Below are positions 51,449 through 60,146 of a stretch of DNA of 64,000 nucleotides, piece after piece. Below the pieces are notes generated by a model, which saw nothing but the letters and a program-made list of their open reading frames with translations, did no database searches and was not told where the DNA came from. The stretch is taken from NCBI GenBank assembly GCA_934675735.1, contig CAKURR010000001.1, positions 270,538 to 334,537 on the forward strand, read 5' to 3'. This DNA is from an uncultured Clostridia bacterium (GTDB lineage Bacteria > Bacillota > Clostridia > Christensenellales > Aristaeellaceae). Each line of letters opens with the position of its first letter. Position 1 is the stretch's first letter. Both the position numbers and the translations under genes were made by a program.

Positions 51449-52477
51449 GTGAATCGCCTGTTTCTTCGCCGCGCGGTCATCGGCGCATGCGTTGCTGTCG
51501 GCATGTTTTATGCCTTTCAAAAACGGGAAACCGTCGCGCAGATTGCCTGGGTGCTCGCGCTTGCGCTGGGATTGACGCTGATGCTTTCGCCGCTTTGCAC
51601 GCGGCTGGAACGCAAAGGGCTGAGTGCTTCGGCCGCGTCGGCGGTCTGCGTGCTCGGGCTCGTCCTGCTGACGGCGCTGGCACTTTCGGCGTTCATCCCT
51701 TATTTGTTTGCGAACACAACGGATTTGATTCGGCGCATCATGCCGACGCTGTCTGCCGTGAGTCAGCAGGTGCTGGCGTTTCTCGGCGCTGTCGGCATGC
51801 ATCCAACCGCGCAGATGAATCCGGAACAATGGCTCGGCTCGCTGCTCTCCTGGGGCACGGGTGTCGTTGCCAAAGGCGGCATGACATTTGCCGCCAAAGC
51901 GGGGCAGTTTGCATTTTCGCTGGTCATCGCGTATTATCTGCTATGCGAAAGGCGGCTGCTGAGCAGGCATTTTCTTTTGTTTCTGCCGATTTCGTGGCGG
52001 GAAGCCTTTCTTTCCGCCTGTTTGGGCTGCAAAAACGCGCTGATGAGCTACCTTTCGGGCGTGCTCAAAACCAGCCTTTTCGTCTTTCTGGCGACGTTCG
52101 CCGGTCTTTTTGCGCTGGGCGTCAGCGACGCACTGCTGCTTTCCGTCTTTATGGGCATTTTTGAAGTGTTTCCGTATATCGGGCCGATTCTGGCCAGCGT
52201 TCCGATTCTGCTGACGGCGCTGGGGCAAAGCTTTGGGCAGGCGTTCTTTGCGCTGCTTGTCGTCGTGGCCGTGCAGCAGGTGGAGGGGAATTTCGTCACG
52301 CCGTATTTCACCGCCTCCAGCACCTCCATCAAGCCGCTCAGCGCCTTAATCGGCGTGTTTGTGCTCGGCAGTCTGATGGGGCTGTGGGGCATCATCCTCG
52401 CCATTCCGCTGCTGGTTATGGTGCGCAGCGTGCTTTGGTCGATTCGCAGCGCGACAATTCTGATGAAACCGTCATAA
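51449..52477 (+). CDS. AI-2E family membrane protein
   Basis: A 342 aa protein with about eight helices, including LALALGLTLMLSPLCTRLER near the N-terminus and the family's late signature FEVFPYIGPILASVPILLTA. Members of the PerM/YdiK/YtvI group are exporters or channels of various substrates, and few are tied to AI-2. It starts at GTG, 7 bases after AAAGGAGGG; an upstream ATG-led frame lacks a ribosome-binding site. Confidence 0.9.
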   Translation: MNRLFLRRAVIGACVAVGMFYAFQKRETVAQIAWVLALALGLTLMLSPLCTRLERKGLSASAASAVCVLGLVLLTALALSAFIPYLFANTTDLIRRIMPTLSAVSQQVLAFLGAVGMHPTAQMNPEQWLGSLLSWGTGVVAKGGMTFAAKAGQFAFSLVIAYYLLCERRLLSRHFLLFLPISWREAFLSACLGCKNALMSYLSGVLKTSLFVFLATFAGLFALGVSDALLLSVFMGIFEVFPYIGPILASVPILLTALGQSFGQAFFALLVVVAVQQVEGNFVTPYFTASSTSIKPLSALIGVFVLGSLMGLWGIILAIPLLVMVRSVLWSIRSATILMKPS

Positions 52478-52481
52478 AGCG

Positions 52482-52510
52482 TTGAAACCTCGCCGCTTAT
52501 CGTGTATAAT
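52482..52510 (+). promoter_or_regulatory. Promoter of ireB-ruvX
   Basis: TTGAAA, 17 bp, TATAAT. Confidence 0.8.
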
Positions 52511-52545
52511 AGATGCGTGCCAGTTTAAGGAAGGGGTTTATCATC

Positions 52546-52806
52546 ATGATCGATTCGGAAATGGGAACACAGCACTTCAAGACCATCAGCGATAATCCGC
52601 AGGACGCGCAGACGATCCTGCTTTGCGTGTATCATGCCTTATCCGCCAAGGGATACGACCCCATTACGCAGATTGTGGGCTATCTCATCAGCGGCGACCC
52701 GACCTATATCACCGGATATCAGAATGCCCGCTCTTTGATTTGCCGGATTGACCGCGACGAGCTGCTGGAAGAGCTGGTTCAGTTCTATCTTTCTAAAAAC
52801 GTGTAA
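52546..52806 (+). CDS. ireB: IreB family regulatory phosphoprotein
   Basis: An 86 aa protein matching the former UPF0297 family: ALSAKGYDPITQIVGYLISG and PTYITGYQNARSLICRIDRD are highly conserved. In Enterococcus IreB is phosphorylated on N-terminal Thr residues by the IreK kinase and affects cephalosporin resistance; MGTQHFKTIS here supplies such Thr. AAGGAAGGGG precedes the ATG. It heads the conserved ireB-ruvX-DUF1292 group. Confidence 0.94.
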   Translation: MIDSEMGTQHFKTISDNPQDAQTILLCVYHALSAKGYDPITQIVGYLISGDPTYITGYQNARSLICRIDRDELLEELVQFYLSKNV

Positions 52807-52816
52807 GGGGAACAGC

Positions 52817-53533
52817 ATGAACGAGAGAATTGTTGCGCTGGATGTGGGCGACCGCCGCATCGGCATCGCCGTCAGCGATGCGTTGGGCATCACCGCACAG
52901 CCGATTGAAACGTATACGCGCGTGGGATACGGGCCGGATGTCCGCCGCATCAGCCAGATTGCGCAGCAATACGAAACCAACCGCATTCTCTGCGGTCTGC
53001 CGCTCAATATGGACGGCACGCGGGGCTTTCAGGCGGAAAAAGTGGCGCAGCTGGCCGAGAAGCTGGAAGAAGCAGGTCTTGTCGTCTCGTATTACGACGA
53101 GCGCATGACCACCGTGCTGGCAGAGGACGCGCTGCTGGAAGCCAACATGAGCCGCGAAAACCGCAAGAAGAAGGTCGATATGGTCGCGGCCGTCATGATT
53201 CTTCAGTCTTATCTGGATGCACAGGCCACGCAGAACGCGCAAGCCGATGCGGATGAATCCGACGACGAAGAAGAAGAGGACGGCGTGCTGGAGATGGAGG
53301 ACGAGGACGGCAACGTCATTCGTTTTCTGCTCAATGCAACCATCCCGTATCACGGCGAAGAATACGTGCTGCTGGTAAGCGAAGAATCCTGCGGCGACAT
53401 CGAGCAGGATGAAAGCTTTATCATGCGCAAAACGACGGATGACGAGGGTAGCCCGTGTTACCAGTCTCTTGACGACGAAAAGCTGATTGAACGCATTTAC
53501 GAAGCCTATCTCGAGCAGAGCGAGGAGCGTTAA
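52817..53533 (+). CDS. ruvX: Holliday junction resolvase RuvX (YqgF) fused to a DUF1292 domain
   Basis: A 238 aa protein, longer than ordinary RuvX (about 140 aa). Residues 1-135 form the RNase H-like domain: IVALDVGDRRIGIAVSD (D9 catalytic), CGLPLNMDGTRG and YYDERMTT, with KKKVDMVAAVMILQSYL near its end. After an acidic linker (about 141-160, DESDDEEEED) comes a DUF1292-like beta domain (IRFLLNATIPYHGEEYVLLV onward). DUF1292 genes usually stand next to ruvX; here one is fused and another follows. ATG at 52817 fits the family start. Confidence 0.9.
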   Translation: MNERIVALDVGDRRIGIAVSDALGITAQPIETYTRVGYGPDVRRISQIAQQYETNRILCGLPLNMDGTRGFQAEKVAQLAEKLEEAGLVVSYYDERMTTVLAEDALLEANMSRENRKKKVDMVAAVMILQSYLDAQATQNAQADADESDDEEEEDGVLEMEDEDGNVIRFLLNATIPYHGEEYVLLVSEESCGDIEQDESFIMRKTTDDEGSPCYQSLDDEKLIERIYEAYLEQSEER

Positions 53534-53569
53534 TTTCATCATCCGGAAAGCATTTTTTGAGGAACAGAC

Positions 53570-53947
53570 ATGACGGATTGGTTTGACGACGAATTAGAGC
53601 TGGTGGAAATCAGCGATGCAAGCGGCCGAAAGGTTGAAATGTGCCGTCTGGCGACCATCGAATACAGCGGAAAACTCTACCACGTTCTGGGCGCGGTGTA
53701 TGACGACGAAACGGACGATGCGAACCCGAACGACCAGCTGCTGGTTGTTCGGCAGGACTGCACATCCGACGGAGAAAAGGAATACGTCGTGGCGGAGGAC
53801 GAAGCCGAAATCGAGCAGGTTTTCGGCCAATACGCGATAGAATCCATGCTGGGCGAAATCGACGAGGCGGAAGAAACCTGGCCCTGCGGCGAGAATCACC
53901 GCCCTGGCGAGTTTTGCTGCTGCGGGCAGCGTGCGTATCTGCAATAA
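53570..53947 (+). CDS. DUF1292-like protein with C-terminal Cys cluster
   Basis: A 125 aa protein. Its first ~90 residues repeat the DUF1292 pattern (MCRLATIEYSGKLYHVLGAV), and the tail CGENHRPGEFCCCGQ (C106, H110, C116-C118) could bind a metal. GAGGAAC precedes the ATG. Together with the fusion upstream, it suggests a recent duplication of DUF1292. Function unknown. Confidence 0.75.
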   Translation: MTDWFDDELELVEISDASGRKVEMCRLATIEYSGKLYHVLGAVYDDETDDANPNDQLLVVRQDCTSDGEKEYVVAEDEAEIEQVFGQYAIESMLGEIDEAEETWPCGENHRPGEFCCCGQRAYLQ

Positions 53948-53954
53948 TTTTCTC

Positions 53955-53983
53955 TTGCCAATCGGGCAAAAATCATGTATAAT
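53955..53983 (+). promoter_or_regulatory. Promoter of the pheST T-box transcript
   Basis: TTGCCA, 17 bp, TATAAT. Confidence 0.82.
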
Positions 53984-53989
53984 ACGCTG

Positions 53990-54236
53990 GAAAGGCGAAG
54001 ATTGAGACAAAGCCCGCCTGAAAGGAACCCTTTAGAGAGCGCGGAACGCGGCTGAAATTCCGTGCGGGTATCTGCGGGAAATTCACTCAGGAGCTGCTCC
54101 GCTGACAGGTAGGCGGAGACGGACGACCCGTTATCGAATCAGAGGCCTTGCGTTGACAGATGCGCGAGGTGAATTTGGGTGGTACCACGAGGAAAATCGG
54201 CCTCGTCCCTTGGCGGACGGGGCTTTTTTCTTTTCC
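53990..54236 (+). promoter_or_regulatory. T-box leader of pheST, Phe specifier
   Basis: The T-box sequence TGGGTGGTACCACG is at 54176-54189, followed by a terminator whose stem is GCCTCGTCC/GGACGGGGC (54200-54223) and TTTTTT. Upstream, AGAGAG and GCTGAAATTCCGTG place TTC, a Phe codon, in the expected specifier position (54058-54060). Uncharged tRNA-Phe would pair with it and promote the antiterminator, giving read-through. The exact 5' limit is approximate. Confidence 0.93.
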
Positions 54237-54260
54237 GAAAAGAAGGAGGATACAGACCAC

Positions 54261-55295
54261 ATGGATATGCAAGAACAACTGCGCAAAATCCAGGAGGAAG
54301 CCGCCGGTCAGCTGGAAAACGTCCGCGACAAAGCCGGTTTGGATGCGCTGCGCCTGAAAATGCTGGGCAAAAAGGGCGATTTGACCCAGCTGCTGCGCTC
54401 GATGGGCCAGCTGCCCGCCGAAGAGCGCCCGAAGGCGGGCCAGATGATCAACGTCGTCCGCGAGCGCCTGACCGAGCAAATGGATGCGCTGGACAGCAAA
54501 ATCAAGCAGATTGAGCAGGAAAAAAAGCTGGAGCGCGAAGCGATTGACGTAACCGAGCCGCGCAAGCATGCGCCTATCGGCAGCACTCATCCGGTTTCGC
54601 TGGTGCAGGACCAGCTGCTCAAGGTGTTTACGGGCATGGGCTTTGACGTTGTGGAGGGCCCGGAGGTCGAGCTGGATTTGTTCAATTTCGAGCTGCTCAA
54701 CCTGCCGAAAAACCATCCGGCCCGCGACGCGCAGGATACCTTCTACATTGAGGATAACATCGTTCTGCGCACGCATACCTCTCCGGTTCAGGCGCGCACG
54801 ATGCTCTCCCGCAAGCCGCCGATTCGCATCGTCTGCCCGGGCCGCGTCTATCGCGCCGACGAGGTGGATGCGACGCACTCTCCGGTGTTCCATCAGATGG
54901 AAGGTCTGGTCATCGACGAAGATGTGACGATGGCCGATTTGAAGGGCACGCTTGACACGTTTGCCAAGGCGCTTTACGGCGACGACGTGACCACGCGCTT
55001 CCGCCCGAGCTTCTTCCCGTTCACCGAGCCGTCCGCCGAGGTTGACCTGACCTGTGTCAACTGCCACGGCAAGGGCTGCCGCGTCTGCAAGGGCACGGGC
55101 TGGATTGAGGTGCTCGGCGCGGGTATGGTCAACCCGAAGGTGCTGGATATGTGCGGCATTGACAGCAAGAAATACCGCGGCTTCGCGTTCGGTGTGGGCC
55201 TTGAGCGCATCGTGATGCTGCGCTACGGCATCACCGACATGCGCGCTCTCTACGAGGGTGACGTGCGCTTCCTGTCGCAGTTCCGCGAGGATTAA
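54261..55295 (+). CDS. pheS: Phenylalanyl-tRNA synthetase alpha subunit
   Basis: A 344 aa class II synthetase subunit. The N-terminal coiled coil (about 1-85) is followed by motif 2 region PGRVYRADEVDATHSPVFHQ and motif 3 GFAFGVGLERIVMLRYG. An upstream extension of the frame lies in the T-box; AAGGAGG precedes the ATG at 54261, which gives the standard start. Next comes pheT after 18 bases. Confidence 0.96.
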   Translation: MDMQEQLRKIQEEAAGQLENVRDKAGLDALRLKMLGKKGDLTQLLRSMGQLPAEERPKAGQMINVVRERLTEQMDALDSKIKQIEQEKKLEREAIDVTEPRKHAPIGSTHPVSLVQDQLLKVFTGMGFDVVEGPEVELDLFNFELLNLPKNHPARDAQDTFYIEDNIVLRTHTSPVQARTMLSRKPPIRIVCPGRVYRADEVDATHSPVFHQMEGLVIDEDVTMADLKGTLDTFAKALYGDDVTTRFRPSFFPFTEPSAEVDLTCVNCHGKGCRVCKGTGWIEVLGAGMVNPKVLDMCGIDSKKYRGFAFGVGLERIVMLRYGITDMRALYEGDVRFLSQFRED

Positions 55296-55313
55296 GGGTG
55301 GAGGAATCGAACA

Positions 55314-57707
55314 ATGAAAGTACCGATGCAATGGATTCGGCAGTATACGGATATCCCTGTAACGCCGGAAGAATTTGAAAGCGCTATGATTATGCACGGC
55401 ACAGGCGTCGAGGGGCTCGAAAACCAGAACGATGCGGTGCAGAACGTCGTTGTGGGCAAGATTCTCTCCGTCCGCAAGCACGAAAATTCCGACCACATGG
55501 TCATCTGCTCCGTGGATGTGGGCGAAGAAGAGCCGCTGCAAATCGTCACCGGCGCGCCGAATGTGCACGAAGGCGACCTGGTTCCCGTGGCGAAAGTCGG
55601 TGCGGTGCTGCCGGGCGGCGTCAAAATCAAAAAGGGCAAGCTGCGCGGCGTTGAATCCGACGGCATGTGCTGCTCCGGCCCGGAAATCGGCGTGCCAGAT
55701 TATCTCTATCCGTCCGTCGGCGACAAGGGCCTGCTGATTTTCCATGAGGATTACAAGCCTGGCGCGGACGTCCGCCCGATTCTCGGCGTGGACGACACCA
55801 TCGTCGATTTTGAAATTCTGGCCAACCGTCCGGACTGCCTGAGCGTCTGGGGCGTAGCCCGCGAGGCCGCCGTGACGCTCGGCACCGCGTTCCGCAAGCC
55901 GGAAATCAAGGTGGACACCGTGCCCGGTAAGATGGAAGATTACGTGCATATCGACGTGCAGGATACCACGCTCTGCCCGCGTTACTGCGCGCGCATTATC
56001 CGCAACGTCAAAATCGGCCCGTCCCCGATGTGGATGCGCAAAGCGCTCAACGCCGCCGGTGTGCGCGCCATCAACAACATCGTGGATATCACCAACTATG
56101 TGATGCTGGAAACCGGCCATCCGATGCACGCCTTTGACCTGGCCAAGGTGAAAGACAGCCACATCATCGTGCGCCGCGCCAACGAGGGCGAAACTATCAC
56201 CACGCTGGACGGCAAGGAGCGCACACTCACTCCGGATATGCTGATGATCGCCGACCAGACCAACGCGACCGGCATTGCGGGCGTGATGGGCGGCGAGGAA
56301 TCCGAAATCACCGAAGGCACCACGACCGTGATGTTTGAAATTGCGGCGTTTGACCGCACGAATATCCGCCTGACAACCCGCGCGCTCGGTCTGCGCACGG
56401 AAGCTTCCGGCCGTTACGAACGCGGCGTCTGCGCGGCGACCTGCCGTGAGGCGGCGGATCGCGCCTGCCAGCTGGTCAATATGCTGGGCGCGGGCGAGGT
56501 TATCGAGGACGTTTATGACTGCCATCCCGCGCCGAAGGCGGAGCAGACGGTCATCGCTTCCGTTGCCCGCATCAACGCCCGCGTGGGTATGGAGATTCCC
56601 GGCGAAGAGATGGCGCGCATTCTGAACGCGCTGAGCTTCAAGACGACGCTCGACGGCGACACGCTGACCGCGGTTGTGCCGAATTTCCGCGAGGATATCG
56701 AGGGCGAAGCGGATCTTTCCGAAGAAGTGCTGCGCATCTACGGCTACGAGCACATCAAATCCACGATGCTGCGCGGCCAGACTTCCACGGGCACGCGCAA
56801 CATCCACATGCAGCTTTCCGACCGCGTGGGCCGCATTCTCTCGTCCAAGGGGCTTTACGAAATCCGCAATTTCTCCTTTGTCAGCCCGAAGCTCGTCGAA
56901 AAGCTCGGTCTTGCCGCGGACGACCCGCGCATGAACCAGCTCAAGTTGACCAACCCGCTGGGCGAAGACACCAGCGTGATGCGCAGCACCCTTGTGCCGA
57001 GCGTGCTGGGCACGGTTTCCCTCAACCAGAACCGCAACAACGAAACCGCAATGCTCTATGAAATCGCGCCCGTATTCGACGTTACCGAGCGCAAGCCGGG
57101 CGATCTCCCGCATGAGCAGCCCGCGCTGTGCATCGGCGCATACGGAGACGGCGTGGATTTCTACCTGATTCGCGATATCGTCATCGACATGCTCGCGCAG
57201 TTCGGCGTGGCGGTGAAGATTGTTCCGGGCGCCGAGCCGTATCATCATCCGGGCCGCGCGGCCAAGCTGATGGCGGGCGACAAGTGCATCGCGACGGTGG
57301 CCGAGCTGCACCCGAACGTCATGCAGGCCTTTGAAATCACGCGCCGCACCGTCATCGCCGAGGTCAACCTGGAAATGCTCTGCGCGCTGCACGCGAAGGT
57401 GGAGCATGTCCGCGCGCTGCCGAAGTTCCCCGCCGTTACCCGCGACATCGCGCTGGTGATGGAGGAGGCCACAACCGTCGGCAGTCTGCTGGATGTGATT
57501 CGCAAGACGGGCGGCAATCTGCTTGAAAAGGTCGAGCTGTTTGATATTTACCGCGGCGCTCAGCTGCTTTCCGGCAAAAAGTCCGCTGCGTTCTCGCTGA
57601 CCTTCCGCAACGCCGAGCGCACGCTTTCCGACGACGACGTGAACCCGCTGATGCAGAAGATTCTCGCCGCCTGCGAAAAGGAATGCGGCGCAACGCTTCG
57701 CCTGTAA
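55314..57707 (+). CDS. pheT: Phenylalanyl-tRNA synthetase beta subunit
   Basis: A 797 aa subunit of the alpha2-beta2 enzyme. N-terminal OB-fold tRNA-binding domain (VGKILSVRKHENSDHMVICS), the B3/B4 editing module (GVRAINNIVDITNYVMLETG), B5, and the C-terminal ferredoxin-like anticodon-binding domain ending FSLTFRNAERTLSDDDVNPL are all present. Length is normal. GGAGGAA precedes the ATG. It shares the T-box transcript with pheS. Confidence 0.97.
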   Translation: MKVPMQWIRQYTDIPVTPEEFESAMIMHGTGVEGLENQNDAVQNVVVGKILSVRKHENSDHMVICSVDVGEEEPLQIVTGAPNVHEGDLVPVAKVGAVLPGGVKIKKGKLRGVESDGMCCSGPEIGVPDYLYPSVGDKGLLIFHEDYKPGADVRPILGVDDTIVDFEILANRPDCLSVWGVAREAAVTLGTAFRKPEIKVDTVPGKMEDYVHIDVQDTTLCPRYCARIIRNVKIGPSPMWMRKALNAAGVRAINNIVDITNYVMLETGHPMHAFDLAKVKDSHIIVRRANEGETITTLDGKERTLTPDMLMIADQTNATGIAGVMGGEESEITEGTTTVMFEIAAFDRTNIRLTTRALGLRTEASGRYERGVCAATCREAADRACQLVNMLGAGEVIEDVYDCHPAPKAEQTVIASVARINARVGMEIPGEEMARILNALSFKTTLDGDTLTAVVPNFREDIEGEADLSEEVLRIYGYEHIKSTMLRGQTSTGTRNIHMQLSDRVGRILSSKGLYEIRNFSFVSPKLVEKLGLAADDPRMNQLKLTNPLGEDTSVMRSTLVPSVLGTVSLNQNRNNETAMLYEIAPVFDVTERKPGDLPHEQPALCIGAYGDGVDFYLIRDIVIDMLAQFGVAVKIVPGAEPYHHPGRAAKLMAGDKCIATVAELHPNVMQAFEITRRTVIAEVNLEMLCALHAKVEHVRALPKFPAVTRDIALVMEEATTVGSLLDVIRKTGGNLLEKVELFDIYRGAQLLSGKKSAAFSLTFRNAERTLSDDDVNPLMQKILAACEKECGATLRL

Positions 57708-57728
57708 CCCTTCACGGAGGAAAACGCC

Positions 57729-58589
57729 ATGCTTGACCAACGCATCGGACCTGCAACCGCGCGGTTTGCCGTGCTGGGGGAATCTCTGCCGCACACTTGG
57801 TCGCCGTACATCCACAACTCACTGTTCGCAGCGGCGGGAACGGATGCGGTTTATCTGCCCGTCACTGTTCCGCCCAAACGGCTCGGCGCAGCGGCCGACG
57901 TTTTCCGAAGCTGTTTTGCCGGATTCAACATCACCATTCCGTATAAGGAAGCAATCATTCCATATCTGGATGAAGTCGATAATGCGGTTTCGGCCTGCGG
58001 CGCAGTCAATACGGTGGAAATCCGCGGCGGCCGCATGATTGGCCACATCACGGACGGGCGGGGCATGCTGCGCGCCATCGAGGAAAAAGGCATCGGCACA
58101 CAATGCGCCGACGTCCTCATTCTCGGCGGCGGCGGCGCGGCGCGCGTGGCGGGGTATGAGTTTCTTGCGCGCGGCGGGCAGGTGACGTTTGCCGTCCGCA
58201 ACAGGCAGAAGGGCGAAACGCTGGCGCGTGAGCTGGCCGATACGCAGAAGGACGGGCACAGCCGCCTTTCCGTCTGCACGCTCGACGACTGCACCGGCGC
58301 ACATGACCTGCTGGTCAACTGCACGCCCGTCGGCATGTATCCGCGCGTGGACGCCTCTCCGGTTTCCGCGGATGTTGTCGCCCGCTGCAAAGCGGTATTC
58401 GACGCGGTTTACAACCCCAGAGAAACCCGCCTGCTGGCCGAAGCAAAGCGGCAGGGCCTTCCTGCCGTCGAAGGGCTGGGTATGCTGTTTTATCAGGCCG
58501 TGGAAGCGCAGGAATTCTGGCTCGGCGACAAAATCGCATCGCCTGCCGAGCAAAGCCGAATTTACGGCGAGCTGCAAAATCATCTATAA
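57729..58589 (+). CDS. aroE: Shikimate dehydrogenase
   Basis: A 286 aa NADPH-dependent enzyme converting 3-dehydroshikimate to shikimate. The substrate loop is LPHTWSPYIHN, where most enzymes read HSxSP, so one Ser is Thr. NITIPYKE holds the catalytic Lys, HITDGRG the Asp (the usual Asn before Thr is Ile), and LILGGGGAARV the NADP-binding Gly-rich loop. GGAGG precedes the ATG. It follows pheT by 21 bases and may be co-transcribed with it, which makes sense for aromatic metabolism. Confidence 0.9.
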   Translation: MLDQRIGPATARFAVLGESLPHTWSPYIHNSLFAAAGTDAVYLPVTVPPKRLGAAADVFRSCFAGFNITIPYKEAIIPYLDEVDNAVSACGAVNTVEIRGGRMIGHITDGRGMLRAIEEKGIGTQCADVLILGGGGAARVAGYEFLARGGQVTFAVRNRQKGETLARELADTQKDGHSRLSVCTLDDCTGAHDLLVNCTPVGMYPRVDASPVSADVVARCKAVFDAVYNPRETRLLAEAKRQGLPAVEGLGMLFYQAVEAQEFWLGDKIASPAEQSRIYGELQNHL

Positions 58590-58616
58590 TCTTTTCTCAT
58601 CTGTTGGGAGGCCATT

Positions 58617-59189
58617 ATGAACATTTGGCACGACATTGATCCGGCGCTCATTACGCCCGATCGTTTTATGGCCGTCATCGAAATCAAACGCGGCGGCAAG
58701 AACAAATATGAAATGGATAAGGCAACGGGCATGCTGCGCCTTGACCGCGTGCTGTATACCTCGACTCACTATCCGGCCAACTACGGCTTTATTCCGCGCA
58801 CTTATGCCGACGACGGAGACCCGCTTGACGTGCTGGTGCTCTGCTCGGAAGCCATCGAGCCGATGACGCTGGTGGAATGCCGTCCCATCGGCATGTTTGA
58901 GATGAACGACGGCGACGCGCGCGACGAAAAAATTATCGCCGTTCCGCTGGGCGACCCGAACTATAACTACATGTTCGATATCAGTCAGCTGCCCGAGCAC
59001 CTGCTCGACGAAATCCGCCATTTCTTCACGGTTTACAAAGAGCTGGAAGGGCGCACGACGGTCGTCAGCAAGGCGCAGAACCGCGAAGTCGCCAACCGCG
59101 TCATCATCGAGTGCATCAACAACTACAACGAATCCTTCGGCAAAAAAGAGAAGGATAAGAAAAATAAGGACGAAAATAAAAAGGGGTAA
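58617..59189 (+). CDS. ppa: Inorganic pyrophosphatase, family I
   Basis: A 190 aa enzyme. AVIEIKRGGKNKYEMDKATG and HYPANYGFIPRTYADDGDPL, with DVLVLC following, contain the family I metal and pyrophosphate ligands. The C-terminal ~20 residues (KKEKDKKNKDENKKG) are an unusual Lys-rich tail. GGGAGG precedes the ATG. It ends at the start of the amidotransferase gene. Confidence 0.95.
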   Translation: MNIWHDIDPALITPDRFMAVIEIKRGGKNKYEMDKATGMLRLDRVLYTSTHYPANYGFIPRTYADDGDPLDVLVLCSEAIEPMTLVECRPIGMFEMNDGDARDEKIIAVPLGDPNYNYMFDISQLPEHLLDEIRHFFTVYKELEGRTTVVSKAQNREVANRVIIECINNYNESFGKKEKDKKNKDENKKG

Positions 59190-59194
59190 TGGTC

Positions 59195-59923
59195 ATGGTT
59201 CGCCCGATTATCGGCATTTCCGGTTCGCACAACGTTGCGGATCGGCAAATGTTTGTCCGTGAAAATTACATGCAGTCCGTGCTGCGCGCAGGCGGCATTC
59301 CCGTGCTGCTGCCGGAAATTGAGGATGAAGAAACCGCCAAGGCCATTATCGACCATCTGGACGGCCTTCTGCTGGCGGGCGGCGGCGACGTTCTGCCGTC
59401 GCGATACGGGGAAGAAAAGCTTCCGGCCTGCGGCGAGGATGATCCTCAGCGCGACATTTTCGAGCTGCTGATGATTCCGATGGCAATAGCGCGCAACATG
59501 CCGATTTTCGGCATCTGTCGCGGCATTCAGGTGCTCAACGTCGCAATGGGCGGTACGCTGATTCAGGATATCGAATTCCAGAAGGGCATTCCGACGAAAA
59601 CCCATCAGCAGGAACCGCCTTACGGCGAGCCCGTGCACACCGTGCGCTTTGAAAAGGGAAGCATTTTCGAGCATATCACGGGCGTGACGGAAATGCAAAC
59701 CAACAGCATGCACCATCAGGCCGTCAAAGAGCCTGCTTCCTCTTTACGGGTTGACGGATATGCGGAGGACGGCATCATCGAAGCCGTGAGCGCCAAGAAC
59801 ACCGACCGCATCTTCGCCGTGCAGTTCCATCCGGAATATCTTTCCGACCACGACGTGTACGCTCAGCGGTTGTTTGACCACTTTGTCGATCTGGCCCGCG
59901 AATACAATAACGAAAAGAAATAA
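59195..59923 (+). CDS. Class I glutamine amidotransferase, gamma-glutamyl hydrolase (PuuD-like)
   Basis: A 242 aa enzyme. FGICRGIQVLN holds the nucleophile Cys, and FAVQFHPEYLSD the catalytic His-x-Glu. LLAGGGDVLPSRYGEE is typical of the PuuD/gamma-Glu-GABA hydrolase group, which frees amines or amino acids from gamma-glutamyl compounds. An ATG at 59189 overlaps the ppa stop, but AAAGGGG sits 8 bases before the ATG at 59195, which is preferred. A terminator follows. Confidence 0.9.
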   Translation: MVRPIIGISGSHNVADRQMFVRENYMQSVLRAGGIPVLLPEIEDEETAKAIIDHLDGLLLAGGGDVLPSRYGEEKLPACGEDDPQRDIFELLMIPMAIARNMPIFGICRGIQVLNVAMGGTLIQDIEFQKGIPTKTHQQEPPYGEPVHTVRFEKGSIFEHITGVTEMQTNSMHHQAVKEPASSLRVDGYAEDGIIEAVSAKNTDRIFAVQFHPEYLSDHDVYAQRLFDHFVDLAREYNNEKK

Positions 59924-59933
59924 GTTTCTCATG

Positions 59934-59966
59934 CGCCGCTTTTCTGCAATGAAAGGCGGCGTTTCT
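59934..59966 (+). terminator. Terminator after the PuuD-like gene
   Basis: An 11 bp stem CGCCGCTTTTC / GAAAGGCGGCG with a loop of 6 bases, then TTTC. Confidence 0.75.
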
Positions 59967-60070
59967 TGATTCGTTCGGAATGACGAAAAAAACATTCATA
60001 TGCGCCGGCAGATGCGTCCCGCTTCTGCATATGGAGAAATTATGGTCGATTTCATATTCTTTCCCCGGGA

Positions 60071-60099
60071 TTGAACTTGTGCGTCGTTTTTGTTATAAT
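60071..60099 (+). promoter_or_regulatory. Promoter of the SpoIID-like gene
   Basis: TTGAAC, 17 bp, TATAAT with extended TGT before it. Confidence 0.78.
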
Positions 60100-60146
60100 G
60101 GCCCTGCATATGTTTTTCAAATCGATTTGTAACAAGGAGGCCGTTT

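Noticed and set aside
54087..57815. Antisense open frame of over 1,200 codons opposite pheS-pheT
   Set aside because: It lies exactly opposite two full, well-conserved genes; GC-rich codon use of the sense genes leaves few stops on the other strand. No ribosome-binding site or recognisable domain.
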